A stretch of DNA of 64,000 bases from Ceratodon purpureus (lineage: Eukaryota > Streptophyta > Bryopsida > Pseudoditrichales > Ditrichaceae): assembly GCA_014871385.1 (NCBI GenBank), contig CM026423.1, positions 23,607,067 to 23,671,066 on the forward strand, written 5' to 3'. Position 1 is the first letter of the stretch, and each line of letters opens with the position of its first letter. The notes below the pieces were generated by a model, which was not told where the DNA came from, ran no database searches, and saw nothing but the letters and a program-made list of their open reading frames with translations. The position numbers and the translations under genes are program-made. Shown here piece by piece: positions 1 through 10,013 of the stretch.

Positions 1-636
1 TACCAGGCCTTCCTGACCCGTCAACCGGATCCGACTATGAAGAATATAATAAAGTTCATGCACGACCGGACGCAGGTGATGAAGGACACTTGGATGATGA
101 TGAAGAACCTGGTGGAAGTCCTCGGTTACGCAGAGGCCGGTCCGTCATCAGGGCCACCGGCAAATCAAGAGGATCCCAGACCACCGTCACCAACCAGGGA
201 ACCGGCACCGGTGCCACCTCCAGCCTCTCCGATACGGTCGGCCATCCGGTCAGCCCAACAGGAGGTAGGACACCCGCTGGAGGATCCTATTCCGGATACC
301 TTGAGCAGTCTGCACACTCTACCCAACTTGGATGGAGTCGAGACTGTTAACCCCGGAAACATTCCTTTGGGACCGGACCAGAGACCACCACCGGTAGATT
401 TTATACCGGTACAGGGATCTCCGGAAACGCTCCAGGTGGATCTCAGCGCAGTTCCGGTGGCGGCACAATCTCCATCCCCGGCGGTTCAAGCAGAACGATC
501 CCGGAAGTCCAGTGAACCGTCGGCATCTGAGGCTCCGGAAGAAGGCCCCTCGTTGAAGAAACTGAAGCGGGTACAGAAGAAGGAACGGTTGGACGGAACC
601 CGGCATTGTCCCCGGCTCGATAAGCACAAGGAGTAG
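1..636 (+). CDS. LTR-encoded ORF, C-terminal 211 aa (partial)
   Basis: This is the open frame from the window edge to TAG at 634-636. It matches the last third of the 621-aa ORF at 8148-10013 with only a few substitutions. The segment includes the end of a helical region, a Pro/Ser-rich linker, and a basic tail with a lysine-rich cluster before the stop. The first two thirds lie outside the window. See the entry at 8148 for what the protein may be. The function is unknown. Confidence 0.75.
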   Translation, partial: YQAFLTRQPDPTMKNIIKFMHDRTQVMKDTWMMMKNLVEVLGYAEAGPSSGPPANQEDPRPPSPTREPAPVPPPASPIRSAIRSAQQEVGHPLEDPIPDTLSSLHTLPNLDGVETVNPGNIPLGPDQRPPPVDFIPVQGSPETLQVDLSAVPVAAQSPSPAVQAERSRKSSEPSASEAPEEGPSLKKLKRVQKKERLDGTRHCPRLDKHKE

Positions 637-1693
637 AATTTAGGATAGGGACCGGATAAAATGGCAGCGACTAACGATGGGGCTCCAGTGCACCCGGCTG
701 CCAATCCGGATAGATAACGGCAGTAACTAGGAATAGAAGGCGGCCACCGGTCCGGGATTCCCGGATCCAAGATCCGGAATTTCTGGATCTCGGTGGGCCA
801 CTTGGTCGCTTTAGGAACCGATAGGTTTTAGTATTTAAGTTAGACGTTTTTCCAAGGCCGGGGCCTTGTTTTTGTACGCCGTTTTGTTGTTGCAATTGAG
901 AATATACTTTTGGATTTGTTGTGTCAACCGGCTGCTGACGGGTCCGTTGCCGTATGGTTTGTGGTTCTATTGTCTTCAGTAGTGTTCCGGAGGAGTGTTG
1001 AACAGTAGGAAGGTCAGGAGAGCGCCCGGAGAGACTGGGGAGGTGTCAAGCGTCGAGTGTTGACGGTTTCCAGTCCCGGAAGGAGCCCGTAGGGAAGGAG
1101 AGACGTATTGCAGCAGGGCTGGTAGTCTCAAGGACACGGAGAGCCGTGTGTACACCGGGATCCGGAAACGGACCGGTCGCTTCCTGTAGATGGGATAAAA
1201 GCCGGATGTCCTACTGCGAACCAATCCGGAAGGGAGATAGTATAGTAGAATACTGTGCAGCCGTAAGGTGATGTCATTGTAGTATGATTTCCGTATCCGT
1301 AACCGGCACTGAGTAGTTATCCGGACCGGTCCCTAGCCGTACGGAAGGATTATTACTCCACTTCTCGGGTGGTAGATAGGAACAGTGGGGTGTCCAGCCA
1401 CTATAAGTCACGGGACGGTGGAAAATCCAGCCACTTGAAAGGATAGACGGATCAGTGGGAACCGGCCACTAGTCTAAAAAGCCGGAAAATAGGAACGAGG
1501 CAAAAACTACCGGATTCGTCCAACCGTCTGTAAGACGGAGTACGGTCGGACACTGGTGGTGATTTCCGTTAAAGTCTAAAAGGAAGAAAACTATAGGTCT
1601 TCGTGGGAACGAACACGGAGTGGTTTACTTTGGAGGGTATTTAGTGTGAATTAAGTGCCTTCCGGAGGAATACGGATACCACGTCGTGCTACA
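1..1693 (+). repeat. 5' LTR of element A, 3' part
   Basis: This stretch repeats 9378-11070 almost base for base and ends in GCTACA, immediately before the leader and primer-binding site. Bases 1-636 hold the 3' end of the LTR-encoded ORF. Bases 637-1693 are noncoding: I see no other gene there, only CCGG-rich sequence and a duplicated GGGGCC-type segment near 855-870. Confidence 0.93.
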
Positions 1694-1702
1694 TGTGATT
1701 TT

Positions 1703-1720
1703 TGGCGCCGCTGCCGGGGA
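1703..1720 (+). other. Primer-binding site (tRNA-Asp type) of element A
   Basis: TGGCGCCGCTGCCGGGGA lies 9 bp after the LTR end. It is the tRNA-Asp-complementary site well known from plant Ty3/Gypsy elements, with one difference (C for T at the ninth base). The same site occurs at 12833-12850. Confidence 0.85.
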
Positions 1721-1787
1721 TCTATATGATTTTCTTTCTCCGGATTTCTACGGTTGTCACTAACCCAAGTCAGGTTGTAGAAAACGC

Positions 1788-3353
1788 ATGAATCCGAATT
1801 CGGAGCCGGAAGGAGTACGGAGGTCTAGTAGAAAGAAGAAGGGTGATCAGGAGACGGAAGCCAGACCATTCGTCACTACTAGATCAGAATTTATTGAAGA
1901 CACAGATCAAGAGATAGCTGGGACTTCCGGATCCGGAGGTCAGGGTGGGACAGTACCACCCGGGCCGGTGGCCGGAGGACCGGTAGCGGGTCTTCCTATG
2001 GCCCGGACGTTCTCCAGACTGAAGTATCGGAAGTTCAGGGGCGATGGCCGGGAGGACGTGGACGAATGGCTAAGTGAGTTCAACGCCACGGCTGCTGCCA
2101 ACCAAGAGGACGAAGCAATCAAGTTACGGTTGTTCCAGGGATTACTCAAGAAGGAGGCACTCCAGTGGTACCAAGAGGAACCGGACAACGTGCGAAGAAG
2201 TTGGGGTTTGCTATCCGATGCCTTCCGGAGGGCCTTCCGGGAGGTAGGAGGAGAAGCCCGCACATTGGGAAAACTTAGTAAAATCCGGATGGAGCCGGAA
2301 GAGTCAGTCCGCCGGTACGGACAGAGGGTTAGGAGTTTAATTCATAAACTAAGTCCCGGAATTGCAAATAGTATCCAGGTAGAATGGTACGTCGCTGGGT
2401 TACCCGACCGGATGGGGTTCCAAGTAAGGCAGACCCGGCCACAGACTTTACCGGAGGCCATGGAGGCCGCCCAGAACTATGAAAACTCCAAGCAGTCCAT
2501 ACGGCAGTACCGTAAGGCAGGGAAGACCTCTAGACGTCTCCGAAAGGTCCGGAGGAACCGGGATTCTAGTTCAGAATCCAGTGGATCCAGCTCCGAAGAT
2601 AGCTCGGAAACCGGGAGCAGCAGCAGTGAGGAGGATCGCTCACGACGGAAGGCGTCAGGTAGCAAGGGCTACCGGAAAGACAAAGAACGGACGATAGTCC
2701 GAGTAAAGGAGGAATACCCATCGGAGAAACGGATGATCAAAGATCTGGTGAACAGCATTGAAGAACTTAAAGTCCAGATGGCGGAAGAGAAGAAAGCACG
2801 GAAGGCGCTGCCCACCGTCCGGAACAATGTGTGGTGCACCAACTGCGGAAAGCCGGGACATTACAACCGGGAATGCCCACACGGAGCGCCCAAGAGAGTG
2901 CAGTTTGTGGATGAAGAGGGGTCAGTATTCTTTGCGGAACCTGCTTATGAAGAGGAGGAAGTGGAGATGCTACCGGTTTACCAGGTAAACCCGGCCTATG
3001 GCCGTGGACGGATGATACAGCCGGTTATCAGACCTCGACCCGGAATGGGCTATCCATCCGGTGGACATCCGGCCCCGCCGGCACAACCACCCGTCTCCGT
3101 GGAAAGGCAGTTTGGATGCTGTTATATTTGTGGAGAAGCCGGTCATTATGCTAACAATTGTCCACACCGAGGAGGTCAAGGCGCACCGTTGGAACTACCG
3201 TGTCAAAACTGTGGTCAGTACGGCCATAAGTCACCCCAATGCCAACAACCGGTTAGACCTAGGGCTATCTATAAGCAAGTGGAAGAACCTCCACGGGAAC
3301 GTACCGGGCTCAACTACGGTCACAAAGACGGGGTAGAGAATCCGCCAAGTTGA
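1788..3353 (+). CDS. gag: Gag polyprotein of element A
   Basis: A 521-aa capsid/nucleocapsid precursor that packages element RNA. The ATG at 1788 follows the leader. After a charged N-terminus, about residues 70-230 form a Retrotrans_gag domain with the typical WLSEF, ALQWYQEEP and W..L..AF.R.F blocks. A Ser/Glu-rich stretch (about 255-290) and a lysine-rich helical part follow. Three CCHC zinc knuckles (CX2CX4HX4C) lie near residues 350, 445 and 475 and should bind RNA. The frame ends in a single TGA at 3351-3353, with pol continuing in the same frame. The copy in E0 is closely similar but split by a DNA transposon. Confidence 0.93.
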   Translation: MNPNSEPEGVRRSSRKKKGDQETEARPFVTTRSEFIEDTDQEIAGTSGSGGQGGTVPPGPVAGGPVAGLPMARTFSRLKYRKFRGDGREDVDEWLSEFNATAAANQEDEAIKLRLFQGLLKKEALQWYQEEPDNVRRSWGLLSDAFRRAFREVGGEARTLGKLSKIRMEPEESVRRYGQRVRSLIHKLSPGIANSIQVEWYVAGLPDRMGFQVRQTRPQTLPEAMEAAQNYENSKQSIRQYRKAGKTSRRLRKVRRNRDSSSESSGSSSEDSSETGSSSSEEDRSRRKASGSKGYRKDKERTIVRVKEEYPSEKRMIKDLVNSIEELKVQMAEEKKARKALPTVRNNVWCTNCGKPGHYNRECPHGAPKRVQFVDEEGSVFFAEPAYEEEEVEMLPVYQVNPAYGRGRMIQPVIRPRPGMGYPSGGHPAPPAQPPVSVERQFGCCYICGEAGHYANNCPHRGGQGAPLELPCQNCGQYGHKSPQCQQPVRPRAIYKQVEEPPRERTGLNYGHKDGVENPPS

Positions 3354-3390
3354 CGGTTACCGGTGGAACCACGAGGAGAGACCGGCGTGG
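3351..3390 (+). promoter_or_regulatory. Putative gag-pol stop-codon readthrough site (UGA CGG)
   Basis: Gag ends in UGA and the next codons, CGG UUA, are in frame with pol. UGA followed by CGG is an established leaky context in plant viruses such as furoviruses. Two short pairings can form just downstream: CCGGT (3360-3364) with ACCGG (3381-3385), and CCACG (3369-3373) with CGTGG (3386-3390). Which of them forms is not known. The same bases occur in E0 at 31037-31076. Confidence 0.7.
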
Positions 3391-6300
3391 GTATCCATCA
3401 GGTCAGTTCGCGTAGTTCCACCCGGAGACAGGATTCAGAAAAGAAGAAGAGGAAGTCTGGTGTTCGGACCAGGTCACAGAGGAAAGAGAGTAGCCGACCG
3501 GAATCTTCAGAAACTTCCGGGGAATCAGAGAAGGAGGTGCCCCCGGAGACGGTCCCGGTTGAAAAAGGGGTCAAGACCCTACCAACCATGCCGGACATTG
3601 GACCGGAGGTAATTGCTGGGTTACCTCAAGTACAGGAGGGCCGGAAGGTGACATTCAGCGAGATTCCGGAAATAATCCAACCGGAGGTCCGGGCGAAAGC
3701 CGACAGGTACGACATCCTCCAGGATATTCAAGCCCAGCCGGCCAATGTCACCATAGGACAACTGTTACATGATAATCCTAATTATCAGAAGCAGGTTAAG
3801 TCCGGCTTAATCCGGACCCGGAAACGGAAGATTAAGCTGCCTTCCGTCGCAGTTAATTTTGCCGAGATGGAGGATTTCGGGGCTCCGGAAATAGCTGTGG
3901 AGATCGACGGATGTATTATCCAGAAGGTACCGGTAGATGGAGGATCCGGAGTAAATCTACTACTGGAGAGTACGGCCAACGATTTAGGGTACACTGCCTT
4001 TGAGCCTACCAATCAGACCCTACGGATGGCAGACCAGTCTCGAGTAGTACCAGTGGGAAAACTGTCGGCAGTACCGACAAAGATTTCCGGACTCACTTAC
4101 CCGCTCAACTATTTGGTTATCCGGGTGGAGGAAGGAAATCCGTTTCCACTGTTACTCGGACGGCCGTGGCTATATCTAGCCGGAGTCAAGGTAAATTGGG
4201 CGAAGAAGGCTTTTACTTTCGGGAATCCGGCTGTTTTGCTATCGTGGAAACCGGAGCTCCATCTGGGGGAAACAAGTGAGACGGATGGTTACACTTCCGA
4301 TTGGACAGGGTCAGAAAACTCGGATTCCCTGCAATCGTATCATGTTCAAGAGTTCCGGGAGGTATCAGAAGAAGATCTGGGATTCCGTAACCCGGTACCT
4401 GAACAGAAGCCGGATGGAACCGAAGTACCGAACCGACCGCCGGAAGGCAGGAAGGAAGATGAGAGGGCCTTAGGAGAAGCAAACGTTCCATTGACCTCCG
4501 AATGGATTAGAGGACAGTTCGCAGATGGGATAATCAAAACAGGAATATCCGGGTCAAGGACCAGTGACTTACCCTGGTCAGCCCTTCCGGGGTCCGTAGG
4601 AACGGATGCTAGCGAACCGGTCAAGAATGTGGTAGCACCGGAAGATTACGAAGCAGTGAAGACGGAAGCCGGTAGGACTTTCTATTTGGGAAAAGGACTG
4701 ACGGACCGGGAGCGGGCACAGTATTTGGAACTGCTTACGGAATATGATGACGTCTTCGCCTGGCTCCCATCAGATCTGGTGGGTATACCGCCGGAATTGG
4801 GCGAATACCACATCGACCTAATGGAGGGAGCGGTTCCGGTTCGCCAAAGGCAGTACCGACTCAACCCAAAGTACTCCATGATGGTGAAGGAGGAACTAGA
4901 TAAACTGCTGGAAGCCGGTTTTATCTATCTAGTGAATAACTCCGAGTGGGTGTCACCGATTGTGGTAGTACCAAAGAAAACGGGTCCGGATGGTAAAGTC
5001 AAAATCCGGGTATGTCAGGACTTCCGGAAGCTGAATGCAGCCACGAAGAAGGATCATTTCCCTTTACCCTTCATCGACATGGTGCTCGATCACGTGGCCG
5101 GTCAGGAATGCTTCAGTTTTCTAGATGGGTTTTCCGGATACAATCAGGTGTCCATCCGGAAGGAGGACCAACTGAAAACTACTTTTACCACCGATTGGGG
5201 TACCTACGCTTTCAACCGGATGCCTTTCGGATTGTGCAATGCTCCCGGAACGTTTCAACGGTTGATGATGGACATCTTTCAGGATTTCTTAAAACACTTC
5301 CTGGAAGTTTTCATTGACGACTTTGCGGTGTTCAGCCGGTGGATGGAACATCTGGACTATCTCCGGAAAACGTTCCAGCGATGCCGGGAGACTAAACTCA
5401 AGCTCCATCCGGGCAAGTGTTTTTTTGGTATGTTAGCCGGACTATTGCTCGGACACATAGTCAGCCGGAAGGGAATAGCAGTGGATGTAGCAAAAGTGAT
5501 AGTCATGTTGGCCCTTCTTGCTCCCACCAACCTCCGGGAACTCAGAGGATTTCTGGGGTGTGTGGGATACTACCGGAGGTTCATTGAGAATTATGCCCGG
5601 TTGGCAATGCCACTAACGGAGCTACTCAAGAAGGAAGAAGAGTACCTCTGGACGGAAATCCGTCAACAGGCTTTTGAAGAACTGAAGAGACGGTTGGTCA
5701 CAGCCCCTATACTAGCACCACCGGACTGGTCGAAATCTTTTCATGTCACTTTGGATGCATCCGGTTGGTGTGTGGGAGCTATCCTATGGCAATTTGATGA
5801 CGAGGGCCGGGAACGACCCATCTATTATGCCAGCCGGCAGATGAATCCGGCCGAGAAGAATTACACGACAACCGAACGGGAGGCTCTAGCCGTCATTTAT
5901 GCGTGCAAGAAGTTTCGCCATTACCTATTGGGGTACAAAGTCATCTTCCATACGGATCATGACTCGCTGAAGTATCTAGTCAACAAACCGGATCTTTCCG
6001 GAAGGTTGGCCCGGTGGATATTACTTCTTCAGGAGTTCAACTACGAAGTTATTGTCAAATCCGGGAAGTCTAACCTCAATGCAGATTACTTGTCGCGACA
6101 ACGGGGAAAAGAGAGCACGGAGGAGATATCTTCAGAGTTTCCGGATGAATTTCCGGAAGAATACCCGGTTGGTACCAGTATACAGGATATACCGGACCCC
6201 CGCGACCTTCCGGTCGTAGGAGGGACGTCTTCTGCTTACCGAATTCAGGAGGACGAAGGGGAAGACCAGGATCTTCAGCGGATTAAGAACTATCTCCAGA

Positions 6301-7547
6301 CTCAGAGGTATCCGGAAGGCCTGAGTAGGGAGGAGAAAAGTGTGTTTCAGCACCGGGTGGCACCGTACTTTCTGGTCGGAGAATTGCTTTTCAAGCTAGG
6401 GGCGGATGAAAAACTCCGACGCTGCCTAGAACCCATCTATCGCCGGAAGGTCATCCGGGCTCTGCACGATGGACCGGCCGGAGGACACTATGCATCCGTC
6501 ATCACCGTACAGAAGATCCGCGAGGCCGGATACTGGTGGCCACACCTTCACCGGGATGTTCATCAATTTATAAAAGAATGCGATCCCTGCCAACGGATAG
6601 GAGCTCCGGCCGTACGGCATCACTGGCCGTTAACTCCCATTGTTCCACTAGCACCGTTTGAAAAATGGGGAGTGGATTTTATTGGGCCAATTCAACCGTT
6701 AGGCACTCAGAGGCACCGGTACATCATTTTGGCGACGGACTACGCCACGAAGTGGGTAGAAGCCAGAGCCACCCGGAAGAATGATGCCGATACATCCGCC
6801 CGGTTCATATTCGAATGGATAATGATGCAATTTGGCCATCCGTTGGAGATAGTGAGCGACCGGGGAACACATTTCCTGAACGAAGTGGTGGCCGGTCTGA
6901 CCAACCAGTACGAGGTCAAACACCGGAAGACCACACCGTACAATCCTAAGGCGAACGGATTGACGGAACGTGCCAACGGAATAATCTGTAAGATTCTGAC
7001 CAAGGTGGTGACCTCACATAAGACGGACTGGGACCGGAAACTGACATCGGCGGTCTATGCGTACAACACGGCACACAAGAGTACAACCGGACGGACTCCG
7101 TATTATCTGGTATACGGACAGGAGGTACTTCAGTCCATCGAGACGGAAGTAGAGACGTTGAGGGTACTCGCAGCCAACCACGGAGATAAAACGGATGCAC
7201 TCGACGACCGTCTACAGGTCATCGACCGGATGGAGGAAGACCGGATGGAGGCATTGGAACGGACAAAGGAGGTCCAAGCCAAAAGGAAGGAAGTGTATGA
7301 CAAGCGAATCACAACGGATAAAGGAATCGAAGAAGGAGGATTGGTTCTAGTCTATGACAGCCGGTACAAGAATTTTCCGCATAAGTTACATACTCGCTGG
7401 ATGGGACCGTTCCGGGTTGATAAGATTTATTCCAATGGGTCATTACAACTTTCAGATCTAGAAGGATATCCAATGGATACTAGGGTGAATGGATCCCGGG
7501 TCAAACTGTACAGACCGGATGACGTTCGCGAGGACGCTCACGGGTGA
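3354..7547 (+). CDS. pol: Pol polyprotein of element A (protease, RT, RNase H, integrase)
   Basis: The frame is continuous with gag after the UGA. A basic/acidic linker of about 170 aa leads to an aspartic protease whose active-site motif reads DGGSG (near 3936) rather than D-[ST]-G. Reverse transcriptase follows (VCQDFRKLN, FLDGFSGYNQV, MPFGLCNAP, FIDD near 5315). RNase H comes next (LDASGWCVGA, TEREALAV, HTDHDSLKYL; about 5740-6090). The integrase has an HHCC zinc finger (about 6470-6600) and the D, D, E catalytic blocks WGVDFIGP, SDRGTHF and NGLTERANG. A GPF-type C-terminal module ends the protein; no chromodomain is visible. No ATG lies close to the start, which fits synthesis as a gag-pol fusion. 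Confidence 0.93.
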   Translation, partial: RLPVEPRGETGVGIHQVSSRSSTRRQDSEKKKRKSGVRTRSQRKESSRPESSETSGESEKEVPPETVPVEKGVKTLPTMPDIGPEVIAGLPQVQEGRKVTFSEIPEIIQPEVRAKADRYDILQDIQAQPANVTIGQLLHDNPNYQKQVKSGLIRTRKRKIKLPSVAVNFAEMEDFGAPEIAVEIDGCIIQKVPVDGGSGVNLLLESTANDLGYTAFEPTNQTLRMADQSRVVPVGKLSAVPTKISGLTYPLNYLVIRVEEGNPFPLLLGRPWLYLAGVKVNWAKKAFTFGNPAVLLSWKPELHLGETSETDGYTSDWTGSENSDSLQSYHVQEFREVSEEDLGFRNPVPEQKPDGTEVPNRPPEGRKEDERALGEANVPLTSEWIRGQFADGIIKTGISGSRTSDLPWSALPGSVGTDASEPVKNVVAPEDYEAVKTEAGRTFYLGKGLTDRERAQYLELLTEYDDVFAWLPSDLVGIPPELGEYHIDLMEGAVPVRQRQYRLNPKYSMMVKEELDKLLEAGFIYLVNNSEWVSPIVVVPKKTGPDGKVKIRVCQDFRKLNAATKKDHFPLPFIDMVLDHVAGQECFSFLDGFSGYNQVSIRKEDQLKTTFTTDWGTYAFNRMPFGLCNAPGTFQRLMMDIFQDFLKHFLEVFIDDFAVFSRWMEHLDYLRKTFQRCRETKLKLHPGKCFFGMLAGLLLGHIVSRKGIAVDVAKVIVMLALLAPTNLRELRGFLGCVGYYRRFIENYARLAMPLTELLKKEEEYLWTEIRQQAFEELKRRLVTAPILAPPDWSKSFHVTLDASGWCVGAILWQFDDEGRERPIYYASRQMNPAEKNYTTTEREALAVIYACKKFRHYLLGYKVIFHTDHDSLKYLVNKPDLSGRLARWILLLQEFNYEVIVKSGKSNLNADYLSRQRGKESTEEISSEFPDEFPEEYPVGTSIQDIPDPRDLPVVGGTSSAYRIQEDEGEDQDLQRIKNYLQTQRYPEGLSREEKSVFQHRVAPYFLVGELLFKLGADEKLRRCLEPIYRRKVIRALHDGPAGGHYASVITVQKIREAGYWWPHLHRDVHQFIKECDPCQRIGAPAVRHHWPLTPIVPLAPFEKWGVDFIGPIQPLGTQRHRYIILATDYATKWVEARATRKNDADTSARFIFEWIMMQFGHPLEIVSDRGTHFLNEVVAGLTNQYEVKHRKTTPYNPKANGLTERANGIICKILTKVVTSHKTDWDRKLTSAVYAYNTAHKSTTGRTPYYLVYGQEVLQSIETEVETLRVLAANHGDKTDALDDRLQVIDRMEEDRMEALERTKEVQAKRKEVYDKRITTDKGIEEGGLVLVYDSRYKNFPHKLHTRWMGPFRVDKIYSNGSLQLSDLEGYPMDTRVNGSRVKLYRPDDVREDAHG

Positions 7548-7558
7548 AAAAGGGGTAA
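7547..7558 (+). other. Polypurine tract of element A
   Basis: AAAAAGGGGTAA lies directly before the TG of the 3' LTR, the position expected for the plus-strand primer. E0 has AAGAAGGGGTAA at the equivalent place. Confidence 0.75.
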
Positions 7559-7938
7559 TGTGGAAAGTGATTTCCACGGTTGACACACCGGAATACTAAT
7601 TCCGGTAGGAAAATGATAAAAAAATTAAAAATTTTATGTTAGAAATACGGAAGTACTAAGCCTATAAGTAAAACAACCGGTTAAGCCGGTCGGCTGAATA
7701 AATAAGAGACCAGAAGGCCAGCCGGGTGAGATCCGGTCGTCTGCGGTGGAGGAGAGACGGGTGTAGTCCATATGACAGAGCCCTGACCCGGCAGACTTAA
7801 GGATAACCACCAAAAGGTACAACGCACACGGGGATAATGGCTGCGACCATTAAAACGCCGCCGGTCGCGACCGTCCAATGATGAGGGGCTACGACCGTCC
7901 GTCATGATGAGCTACGAACGGGTGGGCGCGAGGGCAGG

Positions 7939-7945
7939 TATAAAA
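7939..7945 (+). promoter_or_regulatory. TATA box in the LTR of element A
   Basis: TATAAAA lies about 200 bp before the LTR ORF, in a segment conserved at 13242-13248 (solo LTR) and 40029-40035 (E0). It is the likely promoter for the element RNA. From the 3' LTR it would drive the LTR ORF outwards. Confidence 0.6.
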
Positions 7946-8147
7946 GGAGGAAGAACCGCCATGCTCCTCCTTTCTCTTTGTCATTTTGTGGCACGACGGG
8001 TCCTTGCGCTCTAAGGCGGAGGGCGCAGTTAGGGTTAGACGGTAGGAGAGAGACGGTGAGACGGAAGTGTTTCCGTTAGGCGAGAGATTGTGGTGAGGAT
8101 CGTGCGTGCAGGTGTTACCGGAGTGACGGAGAGGAGGACTTAGCAGA

Positions 8148-10013
8148 ATGGGTAGGAAAGGGAAGGAACCGGCGGCGGAAGGACAGTCGTTCAGGGTACA
8201 ACGGGTAATGCCGTTGATACCGGCCGGCGAGAAGGAGAAGGAGCTCCTCCGGACCGCCTTAGAGTCTATGAGATGTGAGGTCCTACTGGACAAGGCATGG
8301 GGTTGGAAGCTTGCCCTTCCGGCCCAGGAGATCCTCGTCAAGAATCCCGAGAATCGAGGAACCATTCGGGGAGAGCCGGATCAGTGGACGGCACAACTCT
8401 GGAGGGAGAGGTATGGTTTCAAGAACTCCGGCGAGGTCTCGACGCCGGAGCCCCGGGACTTCGTACACCGGTATCTCAAGGGGGCCGGAGACCCGAGAGA
8501 AGGATGGGGGCTGGATGACATTGCGGATCCGGAGGCCCGGAGAGTCGTAGGGTTTATGAACCCTATTTTCCATCCGGAAAAGCCCAAACGGATCACCAAC
8601 AAGTGGGCGTCCGTTTTCATTGGGGCCATGATCGGTGAATTCACGGTGGACTGGGGGGTCATGATGAAGACGATAATCGACCGACAGGTGGCCAATCTCC
8701 GGAAGACCAAGAAGCAGGCCACCTGCCTTCCGTCTTTCCTCATTCACCTCTACCGTACTAAGGGGCTGTTGAGTGCTGAGGAGGTCCGGGAGTACGATGA
8801 GCTCTTAAGCTATCAGCAGTTCGCTGAGCCGGAAGAAGTGTCCGACCAGGACGACGATGATGATGTTATTGAGGTCTCCCCCACGCCGGCTAAGAGACCC
8901 CGTCCTAGCCCGGAAAAGGGACAGCCATCCGGATCACCTCGGACTCCCGTACCGGCCAAGCGAACCCTGAACACGGAGATCCAACAGCCCACCGGACCAC
9001 CGGAGCACACCGGAGATCCGTACCAGGACTTAGTTAACCTATCGGAGCAGGCGACGACGTATGCCCGGTTCTTACAGTCGACTAGGCAGGCGGAGGGCCG
9101 GTTGGCTAGGGAGGTAATGATCCTTACGGGTTCGGACCGGTTGGAGGATTGCCTGAGTATTCTTCGCAAGCACCGGGACTTGGCCGGTCTCCAGGAAAAG
9201 CACATGGACCGGCTAGCGAAGTACCGGGAGACGAATCGGAAGCTCGAGGAGGAGGTGCGTGATGCCCGGAAAGATTTCAATGACGCCCGTGACCGGTCAG
9301 TCGAGGCCATCCGGTCGGTCGCCGAGATCAAGGCCACTTTAGCTCTTCCGGTAGATGTGGCCAACCAGTGCGCCGTTTACCAGGCCTTCCTGACCCGTCA
9401 ACCGGATCCGACTATGAAGAATATAATAAAGTTCATGCACGACCGGACGCAGGTGATGAAGGACACTTGGATGATGATGAAGAACCTGGTGGAAGTCCTC
9501 GGTTACGCAGAGGCCGGTCCGTCATCAGGGCCACCGGCAAATCAAGAGGATCCCAGACCACCGTCACCAACCAGGGAACCGGCACCGGTGCCACCTCCAG
9601 CCTCTCCGATACGGTCGGCCATCCGGTCAGCCCAACAGGAGGTAGGACACCCGCTGGAGGATCCTATTCCGGATACCTTGAGCAGTCTGCACACTCTACT
9701 CAACTTGGATGGAGTCGAGACTGTTAACCCCGGAAACATTCCTTTGGGACCGGACCAGAGACCACCACCGGTAGATTTTATACCGGTACAGGGATCTCCG
9801 GAAACGCTCCAGGTGGATCTCAGCGCAGTTCCGGTGGCGGCACGATCTCCATCCCCGGCAGTTCAAGTAGACCGATCCCGGAAGTCCAGCGAACCGTCAG
9901 CATCTAAGGCTCCGGAAGAAGGCCCCTCGTTGAAGAAACTGAAGCGGGTACAGAAGAAGGAACGGTTGGACGGAACCCGGCATTGTCCCCGGCTCGATAA
10001 GCACAAGGAGTAG
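8148..10013 (+). CDS. LTR-encoded 621-aa protein ('ORF0')
   Basis: A complete ORF inside the LTR. The ATG at 8148 is kept in all three copies. Residues about 30-215 form a compact domain with a W-rich start, the conserved FMNPIFHPEKPKRIT block, WA..FIGAMIGEF and CLPSFLIHLYR. This resembles the domain annotated in plants as 'putative plant transposon protein', which is found in extra ORFs of some Ty3/Gypsy elements; that link is recognition, not a search result. An acidic run (about 235-245) and a Pro-rich linker follow, then a long charged helical region (about 310-430, coiled-coil-like), then a Pro/Ser-rich tail and a basic end. It would be the first ORF on an RNA started at the 7939 TATA box. 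Function unknown. Confidence 0.8.
   Translation: MGRKGKEPAAEGQSFRVQRVMPLIPAGEKEKELLRTALESMRCEVLLDKAWGWKLALPAQEILVKNPENRGTIRGEPDQWTAQLWRERYGFKNSGEVSTPEPRDFVHRYLKGAGDPREGWGLDDIADPEARRVVGFMNPIFHPEKPKRITNKWASVFIGAMIGEFTVDWGVMMKTIIDRQVANLRKTKKQATCLPSFLIHLYRTKGLLSAEEVREYDELLSYQQFAEPEEVSDQDDDDDVIEVSPTPAKRPRPSPEKGQPSGSPRTPVPAKRTLNTEIQQPTGPPEHTGDPYQDLVNLSEQATTYARFLQSTRQAEGRLAREVMILTGSDRLEDCLSILRKHRDLAGLQEKHMDRLAKYRETNRKLEEEVRDARKDFNDARDRSVEAIRSVAEIKATLALPVDVANQCAVYQAFLTRQPDPTMKNIIKFMHDRTQVMKDTWMMMKNLVEVLGYAEAGPSSGPPANQEDPRPPSPTREPAPVPPPASPIRSAIRSAQQEVGHPLEDPIPDTLSSLHTLLNLDGVETVNPGNIPLGPDQRPPPVDFIPVQGSPETLQVDLSAVPVAARSPSPAVQVDRSRKSSEPSASKAPEEGPSLKKLKRVQKKERLDGTRHCPRLDKHKE

Noticed and set aside
7889..8365. 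Antisense ORFs over retrotransposon genes (also 8283-8747, 13192-14046, 40118-40849 and others)
   Set aside because: They mirror the sense codons of gag, pol and the LTR ORF, recur in each copy and have no recognisable domain.
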